This document shows, in pieces, positions 1 to 7,097 of a DNA stretch of 11,399 nucleotides. This stretch comes from an uncultured Woeseiaceae bacterium (GTDB taxonomy: Bacteria > Pseudomonadota > Gammaproteobacteria > Steroidobacterales > Woeseiaceae). The DNA lies in assembly GCA_945787435.1 (NCBI GenBank), contig CALZHX010000016.1, positions 1-11,399 on the forward strand, in the 5' to 3' direction. The translations under genes and the position numbers were made by a program. Under the pieces are notes generated by a model. It was not told the DNA's origin. It was given only the letters and a program-made list of their open reading frames with translations, and made no database searches. Each line of letters starts with the position of its first letter. Within the stretch, counting starts at the first letter, position 1.

Positions 1-536
1 AGCATCGGCAAAAACTGGATCAGAGCATAGGGCCGCAGGTCACCCCTTCCGGCCGCTTCCGTAACATGCCAGTATCCCACCGACAACATTCCCGCCAATA
101 GCAGAAAGGGGAAGCAACGCCTTGCCAGCGATACGCTGATTTGCTCGCCAATAATCACGGAGAATAACGCCATAAAGGAAATCGTCATCGGCAAGCGATC
201 CCACACGAGCGGATCGTTGGCAGGGTTGAGGTGGTAGTAAGCGGACACGAACTCAGACAGAAACATACCGGTGAAGAAAACGATGTAGGCGAGCTCGAGC
301 CCGGGTAGACACACGCTGTCGTGATGACGAAATATGACTAGCGTGCCCCACAGACCGATGACCATGAGAGGCAGGTTAGACATGACATTCCAGAAATTTC
401 TGACGCCAAGGAGCGTGCGTCCGTCGGCAAACTGATGATAGGCCGGATCTTGTGAAACCGGCGAGCTCAGCAGGAAAAAAGCGACCAGTGCTGCCGCCGC
501 CACAACCGGAATAACGAGGTCGCGGCTCGGGCTCAA
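1..536 (-). CDS. CREST-family alkaline ceramidase-like membrane protein (3' end outside window)
   Basis: The reverse strand reads openly from a TTG at 536 to the window edge, giving about 178 residues of a multi-pass membrane protein. I recognise the bacterial ceramidase/alkaline phytoceramidase type of the CREST superfamily of membrane hydrolases. Diagnostic stretches are FADGRTLLGVRNFWNV (36-51), SAYYH (98-102, the SxxxH motif) and WDRLPMT (112-118, with the conserved Asp). The C-terminal His motif expected in this family would lie outside the window. Hydrophobic segments lie near residues 8-23, 55-69, 82-97 and 117-130. The TTG overlaps the TGA stop of the upstream DUF4404 gene (535-533), which suggests coupled translation and decides the start; an in-frame GTG lies 11 codons further in. 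In this superfamily the fold binds zinc and cleaves amide or related bonds in lipids. The actual substrate of bacterial members is not evident from sequence. Confidence 0.85.
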   Translation of the reverse strand, partial: MSPSRDLVIPVVAAAALVAFFLLSSPVSQDPAYHQFADGRTLLGVRNFWNVMSNLPLMVIGLWGTLVIFRHHDSVCLPGLELAYIVFFTGMFLSEFVSAYYHLNPANDPLVWDRLPMTISFMALFSVIIGEQISVSLARRCFPFLLLAGMLSVGYWHVTEAAGRGDLRPYALIQFLPM

Positions 537-784
537 ATGCCCATTTTCGCCAGCAGGTCCGCAAATTCCCGTGCAATCCGCGCAGCGACAGGGTGATTCG
601 CGGCGAAGCGGGATTCGAGGTCCTTGGCGCGATCGACGGCCTTCGAAACTGTGTCCCCGGTCAGGCGATCGATATCGTCATCCAGCCGTTCCAGCAGCTC
701 TTTTGTGTCGTCGTCGACATCGTCGGCGATGTGCAACTCGGCGCTCAACTCGGTGAGTAACTTGCTCAGTCGTTTTTTGCTCAA
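533..784 (-). CDS. DUF4404 family protein
   Basis: This ORF encodes an 83-residue, highly charged, probably all-helical protein. It matches my memory of DUF4404: an N-terminal helix (KKRLSKLLTELSAEL), an acidic segment DDVDDDTKELLERLDDDIDRL at about 22-42, and the ending FADLLAKMGI. No membrane segment, signal peptide or catalytic motif is visible, and the family's function is unknown to me. The start is a TTG at 784-782. No ATG or GTG precedes it in frame before the stop of the upstream gene, and a GGA lies 7 bases before it. It begins 14 bases after the molybdenum subunit gene and its TGA overlaps the TTG of the ceramidase-like gene, so all three are probably on one transcript. That places it next to membrane-lipid and periplasmic redox genes but does not reveal its role. 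Confidence 0.85.
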   Translation of the reverse strand: MSKKRLSKLLTELSAELHIADDVDDDTKELLERLDDDIDRLTGDTVSKAVDRAKDLESRFAANHPVAARIAREFADLLAKMGI

Positions 785-798
785 TGTGCTATCCGTCT

Positions 799-3030
799 TC
801 AGGCCACGTCGGTGTCGCGAAAGTCAGTTCTCTTCAGATCGTGTTGCCGCACCGGCAATTCACGAATTCGAATCCCGGTTGCGTTGAATATTGCATTCGT
901 CAATGCCGGTGCGATCGGCGGCGTGCCTGGCTCCCCGGCACCACCCAGCGGCTCACCGCTGTTGATAACGTGTGTCTCAACGGCAGGAGCCTTGTCCATG
1001 CGCAACATCGGATAGTCGTGGAAATTCGACTGCGCAACAGCGCCACGACGAATCGAGATCTCTCCATAGAGTGCGGCTGTCATGCCATAAGCGATACCGC
1101 TCTCCATTTGTGCGGCCATGCCGTCGGGATGGATTGTGTAACCTGCGTCCACGGCGCAGACGACGCGAGGGACGCTGAGTTCACCGTCAACGACATCGAC
1201 GTCAACAACTTCGGCGACGATCGTGCCGAATGAGCGATGTATCGAAATGCCGCGGCCCTGGTGTTCGGCAAGCGGCTCACCCCAGCCGGCTTTTTCGGCG
1301 GCAAGGTCAAGTACGGCCAGGTAACGCGGTTCGTCCTGCAGAAGCTCACGGCGAAATTCGTAAGGGTCCCGTCCCGCAGCAATGGCGAGTTCGTCAATAA
1401 AAGACTCGGTAAAGAACGCGTGCAGCGAATGGTCCACGCTGCGCCAGAAACCCCAGGGAACGTGTGTCTTGCTTTCGGTGTAGACGATGCGCTGGTTGCC
1501 AATCGCATACGGAATATGTGGTGCTTCCTCCGGGTCGTGCTTGTTTACGTAATGGTTGTGCCAGGCGACTGGCTTCCCATTCGCATCGAGACCGCCCCGG
1601 AATCGGCTGATGCCGGCCTGCCGGTAATGATCGTGCTGTGTGTCTTCCTCCCGCGACCAGATAAGCTTGACCGGGTACGGGACAGAGCTCGCAATCCTGG
1701 CGGCCTGCACGGTGTAGTCGGAAAAAGCGCGCCGGCCAAAACCACCACCGAGATACTGGTTGTGAACCGTCACGTCGTCGAGATCCATATCGAGCGCTTC
1801 GCTGACGTCTTTCGCGAAACCGAGCGGATTCTGGGTGCCGGTCCAGAGCTCGCAGGCTCCATCATGCAGCCAGGCGGTGCAGTTCATCGGTTCCATCGGA
1901 GAGTGGGCCAGGTACGGTACGCGGTACTCCGCGTCCAGGACCTGTGCTGCGCCGCGGAGCGCGGCTCGTGTATCACCTGATGCCACGTCGGTCTCTTCAT
2001 CGCCTGCCTCTGCGGACCGGTCGAGATCGGTGGCAAACTGATTGAAGATGTCCCCCTGCTCCCAATGACTGTTGCCACCGTCGCTGTACTCGACCTGGAG
2101 CCGCTCCAGTGCCGTCTTGGCCTGCCAGTATCCGTCGGCAATGACGGCTACCGAATCGTCGAGGTTGATGACTTTGCGTACGCCGGGCATATCCTGGATC
2201 GACGCCGGATCGAGTTTGCTCACTGTGCCACCAAATACAGGGGCCGCCTGGATCGCCGCGTATTTCATGCCAGGTAAGGTCGCATCGATTCCGAACATCG
2301 CGCTGCCATCGACCTTTGCAGGGATATCGTTACGCTGCGGCGACGTGCCCATGATGTTGAATTCGTCGCTGCTTTTCAGAATCGGTTTGCTCGGCAACGA
2401 TATTCTGGCAGCAGCCTCTGCGAGGCTGGCATAGGTCGCCGATCGCTCACTTGCGGCGTGCAGAACTGTGCTGTCCTGTGTCGTGAGTTCACTCACCGGT
2501 ACCTGCCATTCGTCGGCGGCGGCATGCAGCAACGCAGTACGTGCCGCAGCGCCCGTTACGCGCATTGCGATCTGGCCGGTGGTCCTCACCGAGGTACTGC
2601 CGCCTGTGATTTGCAGACCCATTGCCTGCGTAGCCCGGAAGAAGATCCCGTCGACCGTGTCGATAAGCCACGCTGGAAAATCTACACCGCCGGCCGCAAA
2701 GCCCCTGGCCAATGCGTAGTTGGCGTACTCCTTGTCGCTGGGTGCTTCAAGAACATTGACCCTGGACCAATCGGCGTCCAACTCATCGGCGAGCATCATC
2801 GCGAGGGTCGTGTGCACACCCTGGCCCATCTCGGCATGCGGTACGATGGCCGTGATCGTATTGTCCGGCGCGATCTTTAACCAAATATCAAATAGCGACT
2901 CGTCGTCAGCCGCTACGATCTCCCGGACCTTAGCCTCTCTATCACCCCTGCGAATGGCAACACCGAATACGACGACACCACCGGCAGCGATGCCAGTTGA
3001 GATAAAGGCACGACGTGACCACTTACCCAT
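799..3030 (-). CDS. Tat-exported molybdopterin-binding oxidoreductase subunit (xanthine dehydrogenase family, IorB-like)
   Basis: This is a 743-residue large subunit of a two-subunit molybdenum hydroxylase of the isoquinoline 1-oxidoreductase beta/aldehyde dehydrogenase type. Such enzymes hydroxylate N-heterocycles or oxidise aldehydes at a molybdopterin cytosine dinucleotide centre. Visible features are a twin-arginine signal (SRRAF at 5-9 followed by a hydrophobic stretch to about 25), the MGQGVHT segment (68-74), PMEPMN (378-383), the cofactor loop GGGFGRR (428-434), FWRSVDHS (528-535) and the C-terminal GGAGEPG (696-702) with the expected catalytic Glu at 700. The length suits this subfamily. 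The start at 3030 is preferred over an ATG at 3048 because GAGGAGG lies 9 bases before 3030, and the upstream ATG would precede that site. The ATG overlaps the TAA of the iron-sulfur gene by 8 bases. No cytochrome c or XdhC/MocA maturation gene is in view. The substrate cannot be read from the sequence. Confidence 0.93.
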   Translation of the reverse strand: MGKWSRRAFISTGIAAGGVVVFGVAIRRGDREAKVREIVAADDESLFDIWLKIAPDNTITAIVPHAEMGQGVHTTLAMMLADELDADWSRVNVLEAPSDKEYANYALARGFAAGGVDFPAWLIDTVDGIFFRATQAMGLQITGGSTSVRTTGQIAMRVTGAAARTALLHAAADEWQVPVSELTTQDSTVLHAASERSATYASLAEAAARISLPSKPILKSSDEFNIMGTSPQRNDIPAKVDGSAMFGIDATLPGMKYAAIQAAPVFGGTVSKLDPASIQDMPGVRKVINLDDSVAVIADGYWQAKTALERLQVEYSDGGNSHWEQGDIFNQFATDLDRSAEAGDEETDVASGDTRAALRGAAQVLDAEYRVPYLAHSPMEPMNCTAWLHDGACELWTGTQNPLGFAKDVSEALDMDLDDVTVHNQYLGGGFGRRAFSDYTVQAARIASSVPYPVKLIWSREEDTQHDHYRQAGISRFRGGLDANGKPVAWHNHYVNKHDPEEAPHIPYAIGNQRIVYTESKTHVPWGFWRSVDHSLHAFFTESFIDELAIAAGRDPYEFRRELLQDEPRYLAVLDLAAEKAGWGEPLAEHQGRGISIHRSFGTIVAEVVDVDVVDGELSVPRVVCAVDAGYTIHPDGMAAQMESGIAYGMTAALYGEISIRRGAVAQSNFHDYPMLRMDKAPAVETHVINSGEPLGGAGEPGTPPIAPALTNAIFNATGIRIRELPVRQHDLKRTDFRDTDVA

Positions 3031-3514
3031 CTGTCCCAGCCTCCTCATGCAGCGCGTTGATAGTCAGCGCGGCACGCTTTATGCCTTTGCGGATTCGTGG
3101 GTAGGTACCGCAACGGCAGACGATGCCGGCCATTGCCTGATCGATATCGGCATCCGTTGGTGACGGGTTGTTTTCCAGCAGGGCGGTGGCTGACATGATC
3201 TGGCCGGACTGGCAGTATCCGCATTGCGGAACCTGCTCATCGATCCAGGCTTGTTGCACCGGATGTAACTCTCCGCCGTTCTTACCTATGCCTTCGATTG
3301 TCTTGATTTCCTGATCGACGGCGACCTGCGCCGGAATAACGCAGGAGCGGACAGGGGCGCCATTCAGATGCACAGTGCAGGCGCCGCACTGGGCAATGCC
3401 GCAACCGAATTTCGTCCCCGTAAGCCCGACGTAGTCGCGAATAACCCACAACAGCGGTGTTGCCGGATCGACGTCGAGCAAGTGTGTTTCGCCGTTAATA
3501 TTGAGCGTGATCAT
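3023..3514 (-). CDS. (2Fe-2S)-binding small subunit of molybdenum hydroxylase (IorA-like)
   Basis: This encodes a 163-residue protein carrying both iron-sulfur centres of a xanthine dehydrogenase-family enzyme. The plant-type ferredoxin domain has Cys38, Cys43, Cys46 and Cys58 (in [17 protein letters not shown] and RSC). The helical [2Fe-2S] domain has Cys98, Cys101, Cys133 and Cys135 (QCGYC and [10 protein letters not shown]). All eight ligands are present, and the length is normal. It should carry electrons from the molybdenum subunit, which follows with an 8-base overlap. It has no signal of its own, so export of the folded pair by the partner's Tat signal is the likely route, as known for related enzymes. 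The ATG at 3514 is chosen because the protein then begins with the typical short beta strand (MITLNINGE). In-frame extension to 3640 looks non-coding. A GGAG lies 14 bases upstream, a long spacing. Confidence 0.95.
   Translation of the reverse strand: MITLNINGETHLLDVDPATPLLWVIRDYVGLTGTKFGCGIAQCGACTVHLNGAPVRSCVIPAQVAVDQEIKTIEGIGKNGGELHPVQQAWIDEQVPQCGYCQSGQIMSATALLENNPSPTDADIDQAMAGIVCRCGTYPRIRKGIKRAALTINALHEEAGTDG
3040..3046 (-). promoter_or_regulatory. Strong Shine-Dalgarno for the molybdenum subunit
   Basis: The reverse strand reads GAGGAGG followed by 9 bases and then ATG at 3030-3028. It lies inside the end of the iron-sulfur subunit gene. It decides the start of the large subunit and puts the twin-arginine motif at residues 5-9 of the mature reading frame. 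Confidence 0.7.
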
Positions 3515-3623
3515 AAGGAAATACGGTACTCCAAGGTATCCGGCTCGGCAAGCATGGGATTCAAGTGACGGCAGGCTGGCGAATGGCGTAGACTGGACGT
3601 CGAACCCGACGCTGGGAGTATCG
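3515..3623. promoter_or_regulatory. Divergent intergenic region between oxidoreductase operon and plus-strand pair
   Basis: This gap of 109 bases separates two divergent transcripts and must hold promoters for both. On the plus strand, GTGACG (3565-3570) and TAGACT (3589-3594) are 18 bases apart and are weak sigma70-like candidates. GGGAG at 3614-3618 is a good ribosome binding site for the ATG at 3624. On the minus strand, TTGAAT (3564-3559) is a possible -35 element, but I see no convincing -10. These element calls are by eye only. Confidence 0.35.
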
Positions 3624-3995
3624 ATGTCTGGAAGCCGCAACTACGACACGGTTGCCTTCGATGTACGCGACAATGCGACGATGTTGTTCTTCGCGAGTAC
3701 GACGACCGAAGGCGATATCGACGACTACATATTACTCATGCGGACAGTCGAAGACGACTTCGATTCGTCGACTTACATCGAGATTAATGAGCGGCAGTTT
3801 GGTGGCCATGATTTGATTCGGGCGGCGGAACTGATGGGCAATATGCTGACCCTGCACCTGCATGAACCTGCCGCGGAACTGGATGGGGTCTCTGAGATCG
3901 TGCTCACCTGGGCAGACACGCCTGAGAATGGTGCGAGTATCGAAGCCGGTGCGTTTCGTGTGCTCGGCGACACGATGACAGGCGCCCGCGCCTGA
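3624..3995 (+). CDS. Small acidic protein, weak resemblance to Imm10 immunity family
   Basis: The ORF encodes a 123-residue acidic protein with no signal peptide or membrane segment. Its pattern ([20 protein letters not shown], then [12 protein letters not shown], then [18 protein letters not shown]) alternates strands and helices. It resembles what I recall of Imm10-type immunity proteins, where a YLLLQR-like strand precedes a YIE segment and a GG motif. The match is loose and could be chance, so treat the function as unknown. The start at 3624 is supported by GGGAG 5 bases upstream. An in-frame ATG at 3501 would extend the protein into the promoter region and over the start of the divergent operon. 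A GIY-YIG gene follows 5 bases after its stop, so the two are probably cotranscribed. No toxin gene is adjacent. Confidence 0.75.
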   Translation: MSGSRNYDTVAFDVRDNATMLFFASTTTEGDIDDYILLMRTVEDDFDSSTYIEINERQFGGHDLIRAAELMGNMLTLHLHEPAAELDGVSEIVLTWADTPENGASIEAGAFRVLGDTMTGARA

Positions 3996-4000
3996 CAGCG

Positions 4001-4285
4001 GTGACCACAGGCGAGTACAGCCTGTATATTGTCCGCTGTGCCGACGGTACGCTCTACACCGGCATTGCAGTCGACGTTGAACGCCGCCTCCGGGAGCATG
4101 AATCCGGTACTCGCGGTGCAAAATATCTTCGCGGCAGAGGTCCTCTGAACCTGGAATTCTCCGAGTGCCTGGGGGATCGTGCCAGGGCGCAGCAGTTCGA
4201 ATATCGAGTGAAGCAACTCGAGCGAGACAGAAAAGAAGCACTGATCGCGGGCCATTGTTCCCTGGCCGAACTTCTGCCCGACTGA
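4001..4285 (+). CDS. GIY-YIG nuclease superfamily protein (YhbQ/UPF0213-like)
   Basis: This is a 94-residue stand-alone GIY-YIG domain, the usual length for the YhbQ/UPF0213 type. The two signature strands are YSLYIVRC (6-13) and TLYTGIAVD (17-25). Arg28 and Arg31 follow in the first helix (DVERRLREHESG). The KYLRGRGPL strand comes next, then Glu67 in the helix AQQFEYRVKQLER, at the position of the metal-binding Glu of the family. The catalytic set therefore looks intact. Members cut or bind DNA, possibly in repair, but a precise role for these small proteins is not settled as far as I know. The start is GTG at 4001, 5 bases after the stop of the preceding gene. The gene converges on the metallo-beta-lactamase-fold gene with only 3 bases between stops, so there is no room for an intergenic terminator. 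Confidence 0.92.
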   Translation: MTTGEYSLYIVRCADGTLYTGIAVDVERRLREHESGTRGAKYLRGRGPLNLEFSECLGDRARAQQFEYRVKQLERDRKEALIAGHCSLAELLPD

Positions 4286-4288
4286 TTA

Positions 4289-5335
4289 TCAGGCCTCGGG
4301 CGACGCCTCCGGGTACAGAACGACTGCTTTGCCAAACTCAGGAAGGTGAAGGCGAGTATCGGCGTCCCAGGTTGCAGCGATTTCCTCGAGCCATTTCGAC
4401 GTCTTTAAAAAATTATCGAGCGCGCGCGGGTATAGCAGGATTTCACCGAACGACTGCGTAAGATCATCAAAGTGTATCGGCAACACATGTGCCGCGCCTG
4501 TGGTCGTCACGACGGCCTGCCAGTATTGCTCCACGTAGTCGCGGCCCAGCCCATCGAGCATCGCCATGCCAAGCAAGACGATGTCTGCCTGGACGCCTTG
4601 CAGGGCACCCTCTGTGTAGCCGCCACTGCCATGCACGAGCGTAGTACCGTAAGGATGCGTCAGCACAACCGAGTAACTCTGGCCTTCCCGGTAGGCCCAT
4701 ATCGATGCCGGGGTTTGCAACGCTTCGTCGATGGTTCCCGCAACCGGGACTGAACCGCCCCAGCCGATCGGGGCGTGCGGAGTTTCAATCATTGTTAGCG
4801 TGAACTGCCCGAACGAATACGTGCCGCGATTCTCGGCGACGATTATCTGGTCTTCTGGCACACCGGCGCCCCGCGCAATATTGGCCGTCGATGTGGAGCC
4901 CAGGATAGACGCGCTGCTGCGATTGGCAATCGCGCCTATATCCATCGCGTGATCGTAATGCGATTGCACCGGGACAATGGCCGCAAGGCGTCGCATCCGA
5001 TATTCGTCGAGCGCATAGTTGATCGTCACAGCGTTACTGCTCACCGGGCGGTTAAGCAGCGCATCGACAAGTGTCGGTCGCGAGAAGAAGCCGTCGATCA
5101 GGATCTGTGTTTCGCCGTCGTCGAACAACAGCGTCGTCACACCCAGCCACGTCATCGTGACCGCGTCGAGACTGGGTTCAATATAGGGATACGGTGGCCA
5201 GTCGATGTCGTCCAGCGATGCGCGGTCATGCCACAGCCAGACCAGCCCAGTCGAGATAATCGCGGTTGCCGCAACTACCGTAATGGCGGTGCGTTGCAAC
5301 CAGCGTTTGATTTGGTCCGGAGTGACTGTGTGCAT
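4289..5335 (-). CDS. Membrane-anchored metallo-beta-lactamase-fold hydrolase
   Basis: This 348-residue protein has an N-terminal membrane anchor at about 16-36 (ITVVAATAIISTGLVWLW), then an MBL-fold domain from about 60 to 300. Fold landmarks are TWLGVTTLLFDDGETQILID (62-81), the metal motif QSHYDHAMD (124-132), His187 (ETPHAP), His235 (TLVHGSGG) and His288 (PIHFDD). The usual HxHxDH motif reads QxHxDH, with Gln124 at the first ligand position, so metal binding may be altered. The anchor puts the domain most likely in the periplasm (inference). The substrate is unknown; relatives include lactonases and phospholipid-cleaving enzymes such as NAPE-PLD-like proteins. The ATG at 5335-5333 is chosen because it overlaps the TAA of an upstream small ORF as TAATG. 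An in-frame extension to 5497 would read through a segment better explained by that ORF in another frame. It is last in a five-gene run. Confidence 0.85.
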   Translation of the reverse strand: MHTVTPDQIKRWLQRTAITVVAATAIISTGLVWLWHDRASLDDIDWPPYPYIEPSLDAVTMTWLGVTTLLFDDGETQILIDGFFSRPTLVDALLNRPVSSNAVTINYALDEYRMRRLAAIVPVQSHYDHAMDIGAIANRSSASILGSTSTANIARGAGVPEDQIIVAENRGTYSFGQFTLTMIETPHAPIGWGGSVPVAGTIDEALQTPASIWAYREGQSYSVVLTHPYGTTLVHGSGGYTEGALQGVQADIVLLGMAMLDGLGRDYVEQYWQAVVTTTGAAHVLPIHFDDLTQSFGEILLYPRALDNFLKTSKWLEEIAATWDADTRLHLPEFGKAVVLYPEASPEA

Positions 5336-5475
5336 TACTGTCCGTCGGCCATCCTGCCAAGATGCCCGGTCAGGGAGGCGTGGTAATTGCCCAGCGCATA
5401 GCCGGGCAGGGCCGCGGAATATTCCATGTGATACAGGCTCTTGGGCGTGTGCAGATGCCGCTGAGTATAGATCAA
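5335..5475 (-). CDS. Small ORF, 46 residues, translationally coupled to the MBL-fold gene
   Basis: Between the NERD gene and the MBL-fold gene a third frame stays open from a TTG at 5475 to a TAA at 5337-5335. That TAA shares its last base with the ATG of the MBL gene (TAATG). The product would be 46 residues, or 30 if an ATG at 5427 is used. It includes YHMEYSAALPGYALGNYHAS (15-34) and is rich in His (5) and Tyr (4), with no membrane segment and no Cys. By hand count about 70% of its third codon positions are G or C, more than in the MBL frame over the same bases, which supports coding. I do not recognise the family. It could be a leader peptide for coupled translation, a small partner protein, or the remnant of a larger gene. 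Confidence 0.5.
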   Translation of the reverse strand: MIYTQRHLHTPKSLYHMEYSAALPGYALGNYHASLTGHLGRMADGQ

Positions 5476-5503
5476 TGTCCGGCGCGCGGCGCGCCATCGC
5501 GAA

Positions 5504-6205
5504 TCAGGCTATTTGTGCCTGCAGGTCCTTGCGGGAGGCCTCATCGGTCAGTGCCGCCGACTTGACGGTGAGCCACGCCGCATCCCAGTCCTTCACTTTG
5601 CTCGGGCCGAAAATGTGTTTGGCGATGAAGCTGTCAAGCGCAGCAACCCGAATTACGTTTTTTGGTGGCGGCGTTGGGAAATCGACACTGCCGGTAAACA
5701 CGACAAGATTATCGACCGGGACATCAGGCAACACCCTTTGCAGGGCGCGCGTACGACCTTCATTCTGAATCAGCGGATTAAGGAAGCGGCGCCGCAGCGT
5801 ACCGTCAACATTGGTCCACTGAGCTTCTTCCTCAGCGCCGAAAACGATGCCGCTGTAATGCTTGGTCTGAATGCACAGAATGCCGCCCGCGGTAAGAATG
5901 GCATGATCGATCTTCACCAGCCCGCCGTAAGCGCCAGGCAGGATGAAGTCGTGAAGTACGTCCGGGCTGCGGGCGCTAAGCGCACGACGGATCCGGTAGG
6001 CGCCAAGGCGTGCCGTGATGATGCGCATCACGTGGCTCGCGGTGGAGCGGAAAATCAGGGTCAACAACAACGCGCCGGCGACCGTAAAAATGAACGCTGC
6101 AGGTCCAACGCTGGTAATACCGGTCGCGATGGGCGCCTCGGCGGCCAGTGCGGGCAGGGCGATCAAGGGCAGGCTCGTTGCGGCTATTCGGATGAACACG
6201 ATCAT
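5504..6205 (-). CDS. Membrane-associated NERD (nuclease-related domain) protein
   Basis: This is a 233-residue protein with an N-terminal signal-like segment (1-22, ending ALPALAAEA), a second hydrophobic helix at about 36-53, and a NERD domain at about 85-175. The core reads KIDHAILTAGGILCIQTKHY (98-117), followed by SGIVFG and QW (129-130). Asp100, Gln113 and Lys115 form a D...QxK version of the restriction-endonuclease-like motif; many NERD proteins have ExK. The family is predicted, not generally proven, to act on nucleic acids. The start is uncertain: ATG at 6205 has GGGA only 2 bases upstream, while the GTG two codons on (6199) has the same GGGA at an 8-base spacing. It begins 44 bases after the ABC ATPase gene and ends 28 bases before the small ORF, so it is probably in the same transcript. 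Its two hydrophobic segments make the side of the membrane uncertain. Confidence 0.85.
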   Translation of the reverse strand: MIVFIRIAATSLPLIALPALAAEAPIATGITSVGPAAFIFTVAGALLLTLIFRSTASHVMRIITARLGAYRIRRALSARSPDVLHDFILPGAYGGLVKIDHAILTAGGILCIQTKHYSGIVFGAEEEAQWTNVDGTLRRRFLNPLIQNEGRTRALQRVLPDVPVDNLVVFTGSVDFPTPPPKNVIRVAALDSFIAKHIFGPSKVKDWDAAWLTVKSAALTDEASRKDLQAQIA

Positions 6206-6249
6206 GATCCCAAGAGTAAGACTTTTGGCGGAAAATTTATCGTATCAGG

Positions 6250-7062
6250 TCACGTTTTGTTAAGTCGCCTGCCAGGATAGGCAAGATAGAAGCCATCGAT
6301 CTCGGTGACCCGTATGCCGGTTTCGTAGACGGAGCTCAGAAACTCGCCTTCCAGGACGGCGGCCTTGTCCCCGTCGGCGACGACGTTGCCTTCCTTGAGA
6401 ACGACCACCCGATCGACCTCGGGCGGAATTTCGTTGAGGTGGTGGGTTACAAGCACAATATTGTGCCCGTTTCGCGCCAATTCGCGGATGCGGTCGAGAT
6501 AATCGAAGCTGGCTGCGAAATCCAGCCCCTCGGTGGGCTCATCCAGGATCAGTGTCTGTGGTTTGTGTACCAGCGCCCTGCCAAGCAGGCATCGGCGTTG
6601 TTGGCCTGTCGACATCGACCGGAGCGCGGTATTTGCGAGCGCATCGATGCCGAGCAGGTTCAATATCGCCTGCGCCTTATCAATCTCGTCTTTGCTGATT
6701 TGTTGCGCGAGCGTGCCGTGCACGCCGATGCTTGAGTGAAAGCCCGAGATTACGACCTCGAGCGCTGTGGTTGTCGGGGTATAACGCTGGTGCAGATCGT
6801 GAGAGACGATGCCGATGTGCCTGCGCAGGTCCCAGACATTCCAGTGATCTCGTCCGAGTATGCGCACCGCGGAGTCCGCGGTGACCACCGGATACAACTC
6901 GCGGTTGATCGTTTTCAATAACGTGGTTTTTCCCGAACCGTTGGGCCCGAGAACGGCGACGCGCTCGTGCTGCTCAATCGTGAGATTCAGTTTCTCGAAT
7001 ACGCACGTCGTACCGCGCCATATCGTCGCATTTCGAATTTCAATAAGTGGCGGCTCGCTCAT
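6250..7062 (-). CDS. ABC transporter ATP-binding protein without a permease partner (ModF/YlmA-like)
   Basis: This is a single 270-residue ATPase domain. Walker A is GPNGSGKT (39-46). The signature is MSTGQQRR (150-157), a variant of LSGGQ. Walker B is LILDEP (171-176) with Glu175 present. The D-loop is GLD (179-181) and the switch His is His207 (VTHHLNEI). The Q-loop position appears to be Ser87 (GIVSHDL) in place of Gln. The sequence of the helical region (Asp-Leu-Arg-Arg-His-Ile-Gly) and the short C-terminal tail recall stand-alone ATPases of the ModF/YlmA type. No transmembrane ABC subunit lies in the window. It follows the MATE exporter gene by 35 bases and precedes the NERD gene by 44 bases on the same strand. 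It may serve a permease encoded elsewhere or have a non-transport role. Confidence 0.92.
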   Translation of the reverse strand: MSEPPLIEIRNATIWRGTTCVFEKLNLTIEQHERVAVLGPNGSGKTTLLKTINRELYPVVTADSAVRILGRDHWNVWDLRRHIGIVSHDLHQRYTPTTTALEVVISGFHSSIGVHGTLAQQISKDEIDKAQAILNLLGIDALANTALRSMSTGQQRRCLLGRALVHKPQTLILDEPTEGLDFAASFDYLDRIRELARNGHNIVLVTHHLNEIPPEVDRVVVLKEGNVVADGDKAAVLEGEFLSSVYETGIRVTEIDGFYLAYPGRRLNKT

Positions 7063-7097
7063 CGCATTTCAAATAGTACTCACATCGCCGCAGCCCG

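Noticed and set aside
784..1980. Two long plus-strand ORFs (149 and 247 residues) opposite the molybdenum subunit gene
   Set aside because: They lie fully antisense to a gene with all family motifs, have no recognisable domain, and are expected frame shadows in G+C-rich coding DNA.
3031..3048. Upstream ATG for the molybdenum subunit at 3048
   Set aside because: The strong GAGGAGG site lies downstream of it and is well placed for the ATG at 3030, which also puts the Tat motif near the N-terminus.
3515..3640. 42-residue N-terminal extension of the iron-sulfur subunit
   Set aside because: The family starts with the short [13 protein letters not shown] strand; the extension runs over the divergent promoter region and the start of the next gene.
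4286..4288. Terminator between the convergent GIY-YIG and MBL genes
   Set aside because: Only 3 bases separate the stops and no stem with a T run is visible around them.
5481..5495. GGCGCGC-G-GCGCGCC inverted repeat between the NERD stop and the small ORF
   Set aside because: It is short, G+C-only, has a one-base centre and no T run, so it is not a convincing terminator and may be chance.
5336..5497. 54-residue N-terminal extension of the MBL-fold protein
   Set aside because: The extension lacks domain character, has a poorer third-position G+C, and ignores the TAATG overlap with the small ORF.
5513..6280. 255-residue plus-strand ORF opposite the NERD gene
   Set aside because: Its composition is rich in Arg, Gly and Gln without domain character, and the opposite strand encodes a clear NERD protein.
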